A DNA stretch of 64,000 nucleotides. Origin: Adiantum capillus-veneris. Its lineage: Eukaryota > Streptophyta > Polypodiopsida > Polypodiales > Pteridaceae. This document shows positions 36,401-48,400 of the stretch, in pieces. The position numbers and the translations under genes were made by a program. The stretch spans positions 52,347,905-52,411,904 of the forward strand of contig CM043962.1 of the NCBI GenBank assembly GCA_014529385.2, written 5' to 3'. The stretch's first letter is position 1. Every line of letters begins with the position of its first letter. The notes under the pieces were generated by a model that saw only the letters and a program-made list of their open reading frames with translations, had not been told where the DNA came from and did not search any database.

Positions 36401-39400
36401 AGTGTTCCGCTTTTGGTTCGGTCCTCACTATTCTCCTCTCTGGCGGGAAATTCAAAAGATGCTTGCTCCTCACTCACCGATTCCTCCTTTGGATGTGGAC
36501 TCCCACTTCTCTGATTGGAATCTGGCTACTACCATATTGGATTGCATTTCAGCTGGCAATGTCTATGCCATCTGCATTCTGATCTATGGATTGTGCATCA
36601 TTGTAATTAGCTGTGGTCACTTCCCGAGTCATCCTTGTGGTGGCAACACACATTGTCTTGCATTTGGCAGAGTCTTCTACCTTTGAAGAAACATGTTTTC
36701 TTGTGGTGCTGCTTGGTGGGAGCTCTACCTGTTGGCAGTGTATTACATGCACGGCATATTGCGCCTTCCCGCTGCCTAAGATGCCTTGAAGCTGAGGAGA
36801 CCGTGCCACACTTACTGTGGGGTTGTCGCCATTCTAGAGCCTTCATTCGGCAAGTGTCACCTGCTCTTCGGCTGTGTTTTCCTTTCGACACTTTTCATAG
36901 ACGCTTTTGGCTTTTCGGGGTGCTCCAGTCATCACAATCTTAGTTTGCGGTGTTCTTTACCTGGGTCAGATTTTGGACTCTGTGGGCCATCTGGCACCGG
37001 AGGAACTCCTTGATGTTCCAAGGCACTTATGTTGAACCCTTTCCCTATTTTAAATTATCTCTTGGCCAAGCATTGCATTTCGCTCATGATGTTGGAGACA
37101 TCACTCTTGATGCCTACAGGATTTACTTTGACTGTTTCTAGCCTTTGGAGCCTCATAGTGCTCTGCTTTTTGTATCCCTTTCTTTCTGTGGGTTTTCCTC
37201 GCTTTGAGGTTTCCCACCTGTAAATTCTATCAAACAAGATTTACAAAAAAAAAGTGTGTGTGTGTCAGTCTCTCTTAAGCTGTTACCGAAGATTGGTAGT
37301 TATCCTATGTGCAAAGTGTTAATTGGGAGTAATAAGCCTGTGGTGTATCAAAGGAGAGTTTCACTTGGACCTGAGAGAATGTGTCGAAGTTGACTGTAGT
37401 TGAGCGATCGGGACCGTATAGCATGGGTAGAGGAAAATAGGGGAAGTAACGTGGATACACTGGATAAGGTCCTATCATGGGATTATAAAAAGATCAAGAT
37501 GGTGGTGGGGGTAGTGATGGTAGAGCAATATGTGTCAATGCAGTAGGGAGATGCAAAATAGGATGCTCATTGGCCATGGTACGGAAAACAACTTCCATTA
37601 GTGAAGATTGTGAAGAAGGAGCAAGAGGAGTAGAAATTGGAGGAAGAAATTTTTTATGGTTCAGAGCTGTGTCATAAGACATGTGAGAAGGCAAGGGAAT
37701 TGGTGGAATAGGGTTTACGTGTGGGATAGATACCGCAATAGATGTTTGGGGTTGAGAAGAAGTGGTCGATCCCATAATTTTGTAAAGATTTTGAAATTCT
37801 TGAACAAGATTAACCAAATTTCCACAATCAAATGAAGTTGTCGCAAGAGGCTCTGAATCAGGAGGGTTTTGTGAAGCTCCATTGGTTGCCTTTACTGAAG
37901 GCGGAGTTGGGTTAGGGTTAGCATCTATTGTAAGTGATCATGATCATTCCTCTTGTAAGAACAAGAAGAAAGCCGAGCTCTTATACCTTTGTAATCACCC
38001 GTTGGTCCAATGATCCACTCAAACACACAAACTACAAAGGGAAACTTGAATCGAACAGATTGAATATAGCTTGGAGAATCGAGAGGACACGGGAGAGGCG
38101 TAGTTACCCTCTGGAGAAGATTGGTTCCTCAAGTTGAGCACCCTTGGCAGTATTTCTCTGTCGATTAAATTCTCAAGTTTACAAGGGATTGTGCGACCTC
38201 TTAGAGATAATCAGTCATTACAATTGGGCTCTGCCCATGAATCTATAGGAACTAGGGCTTTTCTACCAAAAGCAACCTAGAAATGAATGGTTGTTTTTAT
38301 TGTCTGCTAAAAGCATAATAGATATATGCTTTCATTAACCAAGCTTCAATAAGCTCTTCTAGTGTAAACGAGGCCATGTCAACACAATCATATGTTGTCA
38401 TGTCCGCAAGGTTTGTAGAATCCATATTTTGCGGTGGGAAATGCCCCTTGTTTATGGGTAGCAAGGTATGGAGAAGGGTCCCTTGATTAGTAGCACTCAT
38501 CTCGTGTGTGTGTGTGTAGCGAGTTTTCATCATAGATATAGACAAGTGGATACACTTTGGTACCTTGACAGCAGCAGATATGTTAGCTAGACGACTTAGA
38601 GCCAGAGATAGAGTAGCATTATATAGGTCCATGCCTAGTATCTGATGAAATAGGGTAACGATTTTCATTGTCTTTTTAGAGAGAGATTTGGGTCTCTGTC
38701 TAGGGTAATTGATAACGTTGATTAGAGGTGGGTGCCTTGGGCTATTCTTGTTGGAGCTACGTAGGCATATGACAATGATGTAATTTTTTGGTCTCATAGG
38801 CCTTTTGCAATTGTAAAGAAACATTCCATTTCCTTTTCTCTTCACTCACTCACAATTCTTGACACATATCTCTCTACCTCCCTCTGCAAGAAAGAATAAA
38901 AAACCATTACACAAGCAACCATAAAGGATTGTGATTTGTTTGAAGCTAGATCTTGTCAATTCTCATCCGCTGTGCTTGACATATTGAAACTCGTTGACAC
39001 ACCATGGGCTTATTATTGCTCATTAACACTTTGCACCAAAGATAGATACCATAAAACTTGAGAGAGAGGGACATATATATGTAGAGATATACCATAATAG
39101 ATGCGTAGAGATATGGATAACTTGAGAGACTGAAAGAAACAGAGTAGAGAGTTAAGGAGAGAAGATTGAGAGTGAAACAACGTTGACTCAAAATGGCCGG
39201 GCCCCTTCATAGGAATATGTTTATTCCTCCACAATTACAAATACATGGGCTGAAAATTCAGCATGGAATCACCGTCAAACAAGTAAGAAAACAATCCTGT
39301 TGGTTTCTACTCGTTTGCATGTGTTTCAACTTTCCTTACAAGCACATACAAGAGTTGGAGAAAGGCACCCGTTTATGTGACACCCCAAAGGCCTACCAAT

Positions 39401-42400
39401 GGGTCACATAACCGGTTGTCTTCTCTTGCTCGTCGAATGCGCAAGAGTGATGTCCTTTTGTCACGTGCACATCTAACCCTATGTGTACGTGGACAAGCTA
39501 CTTCATGACATGGGTTCAGTTCAGTTAGATTAGGAAGTGTTCTGGCACTTTTGTGAGTCTGTTCGCAGACCGTGCATCTCCAGACACTTAGAGTAGATGC
39601 ATATCCTCTGGTTGCACACAGCCTGATCATCAGATTTCCATCAGAACCCATCAGGAGCATTTTTACAGTGCATAAACCTATTTTCCCTATTTTAGCCAAT
39701 TTTCACTTATTATTTTTAAGTGACTTTTGTTGGGAACTGGGTAGGGCAATTTAGCAAGCCAAGTATATAAGTAACCCTAGCGCTAGCACTTTCTGGCAGA
39801 AGAGGGAGCAGGGACCTGACATCCAACAGTGCACCTTCTCAAGCAAGACCCCCCGGGCAAGAAGACTCGGCGTTTTCAGCCATCAACAAGAATAGCCAGC
39901 GTTGTTCCTTCCATTGCTGATCAGCCCTAGCGTTTTGCATTTGTAGTAGCCCGGCGACAGCAGACACAACAAGATCACTAGCGTTTTTGCATCAAGTACT
40001 AGATCAGCCCTAGCGTTTTTGGATCAGCAGAGCCACATAGCGTTTTGCAGATTCTCTGCGACAAGACCATCATTAGCACTAGCGTTTCCAGTTTTCAACA
40101 GTCAGACTCCGTAGCAGAACCCCCAAACCTCGCAGATCTCACCTTCCCGCAACAGATCCTTGCCGCACGGTCATATCAGCCAAGGTTTGCAGTTTCAGCC
40201 CGGAAAACACAGATTTCAGCATCTGCATTATCAGCACGTCGTCGCCGCATGGTCGCCATCGACATCATCACCAACATAGAGTCAAAATTCAGCAGATAAA
40301 GATTTGCAGTTTTCAGCCATTAGCGTTTTCAGATTTCAGCGGTCTCGTCATCGTCCTCATCGTCGTCGACATCGTCGGCAAGTCCAAGCATTGTAGAGAT
40401 TTGTGCAATCAATAGTAGACCACTCTCGCCATAGAGAGTTGGGCCTTCGGAGCAAGGTTTGACAACATTCTGATGTCGTATTCTTCTCTCTCTATCTCTC
40501 AGTCTTAGCACCTTCATTCATAGTGTTTGTCACTTTGTTTGTGATCATTTGCACTCTCTCACTAAGGGAACGGAAGGCTCTCCCTTCCGTAAGTAAAAGG
40601 AACCCTTGAGCACAGTTTGGAGCACTCATCTTGAGCAAAGTTCAACATTCACTTCCACTGCACCTTACATTCTGATGTCGTATTCTTCTCTCTCTATCTC
40701 TCAGTCTTAGCACCTTCATTCACAGTGTTTGTCACTTTGTTTGTGATCATTTGCACTCTCTCACTAAGGGAACGGAAGGCTCTCCCTTCCGTAAGTAAAA
40801 GGAACCCTTGAGCACAGTTTGGAGCACTCATCTTGAGCAAAGTTCAACATTCACTTCCGCTGCACCTTACATTTGTATCAGAGCTTTGGCAGTCTTCTGT
40901 ATCACTCAAGGAAAGAACCACAGGAACCACATAATTTTTTTTGCTCGTTGCAATCGCACGTAACCCAAGTCCTCTTGGGTGTGTCGATTCCTAATCGTGT
41001 TTTTGAAGAGTTACAAGAAACCCAAGAAAGAAGGGCTTGTCTAGCCTCCCCTTGTTTCTCTTTTCACTCATTGAGAGCGGACCATGCACTTAGCGGCCGG
41101 CCAATCGACGTGAGGTGGGAAAAAGCAACCTTGGTGTGAGCCCAAGGCCGCTAAGGGGTGCGCCCGCGGGAAAGAGAAGAGCTCGTGTAAAGAGAAGACC
41201 TTTCTCTAAACACAGATTGCAAGCGAAAGACGAACCTCAAGAACCTCAAGACGCTCAAGAACCTCAAGAACTCAAGAACCCAAGAACTCAAGACCCACAA
41301 GAACCCAAGTTCCTCGTGAACTTAAGAACCCAAGACTTCAGTGTATGGTCATTACTCGAAGCGGAATGGATACTTTGCATGGAGGTGATGAACATGGCAA
41401 TGGTGAAGAAGAATTTTCCCCACCAAGAGGTTTTTCTGACCCTCCCCCTTGTCTACGCCATGGATTGCACTAAATCCTATGGAGGCTTTGGTTAAGTCGA
41501 TGATGGACATGATGGCACAACAAGAAGCGAATCGCGTTGCCATGGAGCGTGAACGCAAAGACAGAAAGGCATCCTTGGATCGCGAAGTGTGCTTGGCGGG
41601 CGAGGAACGAAAAGAAAGAAAAGCTGAAAGAAAGGCAGCTATTGAGCGTGAGCGTGAGCACGCACGCTTGGCCGCCGAAGAAAGACGAGCGGCCTTGGAG
41701 ACAAAGCGTGAGGTGCAGAGAGACCTACGAATGCAAGAGTTGGTCCGACAGGTTCTCACCTCAAAACCAGAGCCGGCTAAAGAAGTTGGTAGTTCATCAA
41801 ATGACGCAAGCCGAGATTCGGACTTCAACAACCCCGTCACAGAGAAGATCACGTTCAGTAAGTATGATGGTAAGATGGATGCTACGATTATTCATTCTTG
41901 GTTGCATCAATTTAATGCTTATTTTGCGACAACTAAGAAGACAGGAACTAGCAAGGTTTTGACGGCAGCTATGTACCTTGCCGGTGATGCCATAAATTGA
42001 TACCACGCATGGCAAGAAGCACAGTTGATCACGCACCTAGAGAAAGCCGAGGAAGGCACGCCCCTTTCCTTCAATTGGGCCGACTTCCAAGACAAGCTCA
42101 AGGAGCGGTTTGTGCCACCACAATACCTAGCACGGTTGAAAGACGATTGGCTCCACCTAAGGGTAAAGCTAACACAAGTGCTAAACCTAAGCTCACTCCA
42201 GGAATTTTAGGAAGATACATCACGTCGGAAGAGCAAAGCATTTATTCTAAGGAAGGTTGTTGTTTTCATTGTCACATCAAGAGTCACATAAAAAGAAAAT
42301 GTCCTAAGCTTGACTCTAATGAATCTAAAGAACCCACAGATGCCACTTCCTCTATCAATGCAATAAATGAGAACAAGAGTGTGACCCCAGTCTCTCATGA

Positions 42401-45400
42401 TCCTCCCATTGATGAGTCTCTCATTAAGTGTTATGGTCATGTGAAGGGTCAACGCTTTGTCGTATTGTTTGACCCAGGCAATATGCATGATTTGATTAGT
42501 GACTCTCTTGTCGAAAGAGCCCCCTTGGAGGTTCACAAGACATCTCCTTTTGAGGTGTCAGGCTTGTCTCCCGGTATGGACTCTCTCATCACGGAAGAGT
42601 GCCTTGATGTTTTATTCATTGTTCAACAAGGGTTCTTCCACATAAAATTTGTAGTCTCTCCTCTTTCAAGATGTGATATGCTTTTGGGCATTCGATGGTT
42701 TCGTGAGCATAACCCTCTCATTGATTGGGTGGAAAATACGCTCATTTTCAATGCCAAAAGTGACTCTCCCATTGTCATTCGAGGAGAGCAAGTTGTTCAT
42801 TCTTCATCTCTCATTTCTAATGTGCAAGCGAAGATTGAAAAGAATCAGGAGAAGGAGACTCTCTCAGTCTCTTCTTTTCCAAGGCACGACACACATGATT
42901 TGCTTGATAATGATAAGCATGATGATTTGCATGATCAAGATGTGATTATTCACGAGCATGATGATTTGCAGGATAAAGATGTGATTGTTCACAAGGATGA
43001 TGGTTTAGTTGATACTTTGTCTAGTGAAGCTAACCTCATTGCAGATTCGATCGATCACAAAGAACCGATCTTGGCTCTTGAGTCGAGGTCCAAAGAACCC
43101 CCACAGGAAGTATTCTGTTTTTGAATGATTAGTCAGCACGCATTGTTCGAGTGTTTCATTCGTGATGCTTTCCTGTATTTTAGTCACCGTCCTTATGTGA
43201 TCCCTTTTGATTGGCATGACATATTGCACGATGAACACGATTCACTCATGAATGAGCACTGATGTATGCGGATTACTCATAAAAAGTTGAAATGTTTGCA
43301 TTCAAGGAATTCGCATTCCATGTCTCTTCCTTGGCATGACATAGTCTCCGAAAGAGCACAAGAAGGATTGAGCATCAAGCATCGGTGTTTCCATTGTGAT
43401 TTGCCACAATTGATAGATTTAGGTCAGAAAGAAAAGTTTCGATTCCATTGTTTGTGTGTGTTTGATGAACGGTTTGGCACTCCAGTCACTTTGTTCATTT
43501 GCATTGCATGCATAGTTTTTCCGAAAGAATAGTCTTTTTCTAGTCACTTTACATGGAATAGGTAAGTTTATGTTTTTGTGTTGGAAGTGGTTTCAGGAAT
43601 TTTCATCCTCCGAGATTCTTGAAGAAGGTAGACGCATGACTATAAAGGAAGTTGAAGCATCGAAGGAGCCACAGATGACTTTGTGTCGCTTTCGGCGCGG
43701 CCCAAAGAAGCAAGCGTTGCAGACCTTTATGAAGTTCAAGTATCGCATGACCCACGCATCAGAGTGGGCCGGCGATTAGTCCTTTCCAGGATTCCAGACG
43801 TTGTTGGCGATTTCCCTCGATGCCATACAGTTCGGTACCAGTACCTCACTTTGAAAAGGAGGGGATGTCACGTGCACATCTAACCCTATGTGTACGTGGA
43901 CAAGCTACTTCATGACATGGGTTCAATTTAGTTAGATTAGGAAGTGTTCTGACACTTTTGTGAGTCTGTTGGCACACCGTGCATGTCCAAACACTTAGAG
44001 TAGATGCATATCCTTTGGTTGCACACAACATGATCATCAGATTTCCATCGGAACCCATCAGAAGCATTTTTACAGTGCATAGACCTATTTTCCCTATTTT
44101 AGCCAATTTTCACTTATTATTTTTAAGTGGCTTTTGTTGGGACTGGGTAGGGCAATTTAGCAAGCCAAGCATATAAGAAACCCTAGCGCTAGCAATTTCT
44201 GGCAGAAGAGGCAGCAGGGACCTGACATCCAACAGTGCACCTTCTCAAGCAAGACCCCCCCCCCCCCCGCGGCAAGAACACTTAGCGTTTTCAGCCATCA
44301 ACAAGAAGAGCGAGCGTTTTTTCTTCCATTGCAGATCAGCTCTCGTTTTGCATTTGCAGCAGTGTGGCGACAACACAAACAACATGATCATTAGCGTTTT
44401 TGCATCAAGTACCAGATCAGCCCTAGCATTTTTGGATCAGCAGAGCCACATAGCGTTTTGCAGATTCTCTGCGACAAGACCATCATTAGCACCAGTATTT
44501 TCAGTTTTCAACAGTCAGACTTTGCAGTAGAACCCCCAAACCTCGCAAATCTCACCTTCTCGCACGGTCAGATCAGCCAAGGTTTGCAGTTTCAGCACGA
44601 AAAACGCAGATTTCAGCATCCGCATTTTCAGCGCGTCGTCGCCATCGACATCGTCACCAACATAGAGTCAGAATTCAACAGATAAAGATTTGTAGTTTTC
44701 AGCCATTAGCGTTTTCAGATTTCAGCTGTCTCATCGTCGTCGACATCGTCGGCAAGTCCAAGCATTGTAGAGATTTGTGCAATCAATAGCAGACCACTCT
44801 CGCCATAGAGAGTGGGGCCTTCGGAGGAGGGTTTGACAACATTCTGGTGTCATATTCTTCTCTCTCTATGTCTCAATCTCAGCACCTTCATTCACAGTGT
44901 TTGTCACTTTGTTTGTGATCATTTGCACTCTCTCACTAAGGGAACGGAAGGCTCTCCCTTCCGTAAGTAAAAGGAACCCTTGAGCATAGTTCGGAGCACT
45001 CATCTTGAACAAAGTTCAACATTTACTTCCGTTGAACCTTACACCTTTGATGAAGAAAAAATTCAGCAATGGCTTCCTCATGCCTTCTCCTTCATGTGAT
45101 CACTTCGGTAGCACCTCCTCCAATGTCTTCCTTCCTCACATAAGCTTGAATGAGAGAGGTAGCATGTAGTGCTTAAAAGAGAGAGAGAGAGATAGCATGT
45201 AGAACTTATGTAGAAGGCGATGGTGATGGTAGTGTAGAGGCTTCTTGGGTTGAGATCCTCTTGAATAAGGAGGTTATGTGGTAGCATTATCACAAGTGTC
45301 TTGCCACTTGTCTAAACAGATAAGTTGTCTTTGACAAGTGTCCTTACATTTATCAAGTGTCTTGCCTTTTGTCAAAAAGGTGAATTGTATTTGACACGTG

Positions 45401-48400
45401 TCCTTACACATGTCTCAACTTTTGGATTACTCCTTTTAGATTCTTCTACTCTTGACTAGAAGCTTCTAGAACATTCTAATAGGCGGAAAATTGATAATAA
45501 AAACATTATTATGAGAATCAATTGAAAGGTCTTTTTGAGTAGAATACATAATGCTCAAGCATTTTCAAACAACACTCAACGCAAGTCATCATGCATGTTT
45601 TACTGTGTGTGCGCCTAAGGTAGATTCCATCCGTTCCGTACACTCGTATCCATCTATAGATAGTTAGCGATGCAGGGAGACGCATCATGTTGGTATGCGC
45701 AGATGACCTCATGGTTTCAAAGGCATGGTCTCAGCATGGATAGATTGCCTCCTTTTCAGTATTCCCTGGATGCACCCTCCCTGCTAGTCACGACGGAGAT
45801 CACTAGACTCATTCGTTAGGATCTTATATAGTTGGACACCAGGAGGACATGGGTAGAGCCGATGCAGGAGTTGGGCACGAAGATGGCTTTCTACAAAGAG
45901 CACCTTCTCCAACTTTCGGGAGATGGGTTTGTGACTTGTCCGAGCTACATGGACACTCATTTGTCTCATAGTCTACGATGTGCTATTGGTCAGATTCGCA
46001 CATCCTCACACCAGCTAGAGATTGAGAGGGGTAGATTCAGAGGGATACCACCGGAGTCTAGGATATGTCAACTATGCGGTAGAGAGCCAGAGACAGAGCT
46101 ACACTACATATGCCACTGCACTGTGTATTATGAGATACGAGGGCGCTTCCATTGCTTATTCAGGGAGGGTTTTGGACCCCTAGATAGAGTCATGAGGTAT
46201 CAGGATTAGAGATGCCTTGGCTTATATCTACTTGAGCTACACCGACATAGAGATAGTCTGTTGAGGAGACATAGAGTACAACAGTTGCAGAGACAGATCA
46301 CATACTTCTTTGGATCGAGGGAGCCAAGAGACCAACCACCAGCACAGGGTTGTACCTGCATGCATACCAGAGGCACCCTCATTGACAGGGCGACCGAGCT
46401 CGGGAGATCGAGACGACCATGACTGAGACACAGGAGCACACTCCATCGACGGTGACTCCAGCAGAGGATCAGAGGCATTCTAGCACGACACCCAGATTGT
46501 CATTGAGGGCCTTCTCTACATTTTCACATTTCACACTTCATTTTCAGGTTTCATTTTTTACTTTCAGTACTTTTTGTACTTGTACTTCAGACATTGTATT
46601 AGATTCACCACTTTGTATCTGATGGTCTCATAGGTCATTTTGGCCTTTTGAAGACGTTAATATATCATTTCATTTCATTTCATTTCTTCCCAAAAGGGTA
46701 AGATGATATAGTCCTTCATGCTTTTCAAGCATGTCAATGGCCATTCATACTTTCCCACTTACGGATTGAAGTATGCCTAATCAATCATGGTTCGGTAAAC
46801 ACAAGAACACACATCCATTTATGTAATCTTTCAATCAGACAGACAAAACATATAATCTTCCATAAATTTCTTTGATTCATGGGTGTCAAAGGCTGATGAC
46901 ACATATAAGCCATGAAAACTAATACAAGCTATACAACTGGAGCACCGGTCGGTTATCTTACCCTTCATTCTATGATGGTTGGAGAGACAAACAGTAGTGT
47001 CAATGTTTCATGTTTTTAGATAGTGATTTTAGTCTTCGGTTGGCTAATGAAATCTTAGCTTTCAAAGCTGTGCAGACTTTAGAATTGTAGGGCATGCATG
47101 TCTTGTGTTCGGTTTAGCCATGGAAGACAGTTTTTGTGGAATTTCAGAACAATAATTTTAGAAGTGCACGTATTTGGTGTTGTTTTTTCTTTCCTCCCTT
47201 TGTTTGTCCCATGCTATGATTGCAAAATTTTGGCCATATTTATCAGCATACTTCTTACCAAGATGTTTGTGAAGGGTTAAATTTTAAAGATGGTAGTCTC
47301 TTTGATTCACATAATCCTTCTTTAGGTATGAACAGTTTGTTGTATCTTTGGAGGAGGCTTCAAAGGATAACCTTCCTTTCCTAAAGGAGAAGGCTTTGAA
47401 GGTAAACTTGCTTGAATTCTTTTAATCCTTCATGTGATACAAATGCAGAAATAATCATGCGAGCATATTTTTGAAGTCTTTTCTTGTACTGGATGTTGAC
47501 TACAGACAATTTATGAGCTTCTCAAAAGCAAGCCCGAGCAAGAAAGACGATTACTTTCTGCCCTTGTGAACAAAGTATTGTTGTTGCTGATTTAGCGTGA
47601 AGAAATTCTGTTGTTATGTATCCTTCAAGGCTTTGCATGCTCAATCATTCTTCACATGCAGCTTGGGGATCCTGAAAGAAAAATTGCTTCAAATGCTGGG
47701 TACTATTTGTCTTGTCTTCTGACAGCACACCCAAACATGAAGGTAACTCTGTTTGCTGACATGTCTGCTGTAATTTCCCATGTGTGTTCAGTATTCACAA
47801 GCTATTTGTACAGATGGTGGTGGTGCAAGAGGTGGATGTTTTTCTTTTTCGACCACATTTGGGACTGCGTTCAAGATATCAGGCGGTAAAATATTCTACC
47901 AATCATAAAACTTTCAAAGAAAGCTTTCTATAAAGGTTATCTATGAGAAGCAAAGTTGGATCCATGAGATGATTTGAGCATGCGTGTTGCAGACTTGCAA
48001 GACACCTTACTTCAAAATCCGCAGAGTACCCTCTTTAAACAATCTAGGCATCGAATTTTTGAAACGATTCAGAACCAGTTTCTGTAGCTTTTTCCTTTTG
48101 TTGAAATAGCCTCTTTGCAGCTTTTTGTCTTCGTTGACTGGTAATCACTATCATTCTAAGGCGTGGAGAAGTCCCTATGAAGGTTTATATATAGCTTCTA
48201 GCCCCTTCTGACTTAAATCAGACTGCCTTTTTTGCATAAATGTAGTATCTTTGAAGCTGGTTTCTTCCATTGTGCTAGATAGTAAGCGATATGGAATGGA
48301 TGCATCTGTTTTAAAGGACTATAGGTCCTCCCAAATATCCTTGAAGAATACAGTGCTTAGCGTCATATATATGCCTTCAACTTTGGCTTGCACCTTGAAA

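Larger units (their letters stand above)
31830..37250 (+). mobile_element. L1-type LINE, decayed, inside NOC1 intron 3
   Basis: In order the element shows a GC-rich 5' region, an ORF1 with a zinc-knuckle-like motif, an apurinic endonuclease, reverse transcriptase and a zf-RVT-type C-terminus, ending in a short A-rich tail at about 37232-37240. It lies in the same orientation as NOC1. The boundaries are uncertain because both ends lie in (TG)n sequence, which hides any target-site duplication. An A-rich patch at 32346-32382 resembles the 3' tail and could mean that an older 3' end precedes the ORFs, in which case the LINE would start near 32390. Several stops and frameshifts show that it is dead. 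Confidence 0.8.
39459..45043 (+). mobile_element. LTR retrotransposon with gag and protease only, complete ends and target duplication
   Basis: The two LTRs (39459-40871 and 43866-45043) both start TGTCACGTGCAC and end CCTTACA. A primer-binding site resembling initiator-Met tRNA (TTTGTATCAGAGCTTTGG) follows the 5' LTR at 40872, and a purine-rich tract (GAAAAGGAGGGGA) precedes the 3' LTR. The 5-base target duplication CCTTT lies at 39454-39458 and 45044-45048. The internal 3.0 kb holds a gag region (about 41100-42330, Lys/Glu/Arg-rich N-terminus, zinc knuckle CFHCHIKSHIKRKC) and a retropepsin-like domain (about 42430-42760). I see no reverse transcriptase, RNase H or integrase. In the first 200 bases the LTRs differ at about 6 percent by eye, so it is a moderately old insertion. 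It looks broken in a few places. Confidence 0.85.

Noticed and set aside
35964-36473. 169-codon minus-strand frame within the LINE
   Set aside because: It lies opposite ORF2 of the LINE and has no protein relatives I recognise.
41352-41852. 166-codon minus-strand frame within the LTR element
   Set aside because: It is the shadow of the charged gag region on the + strand.
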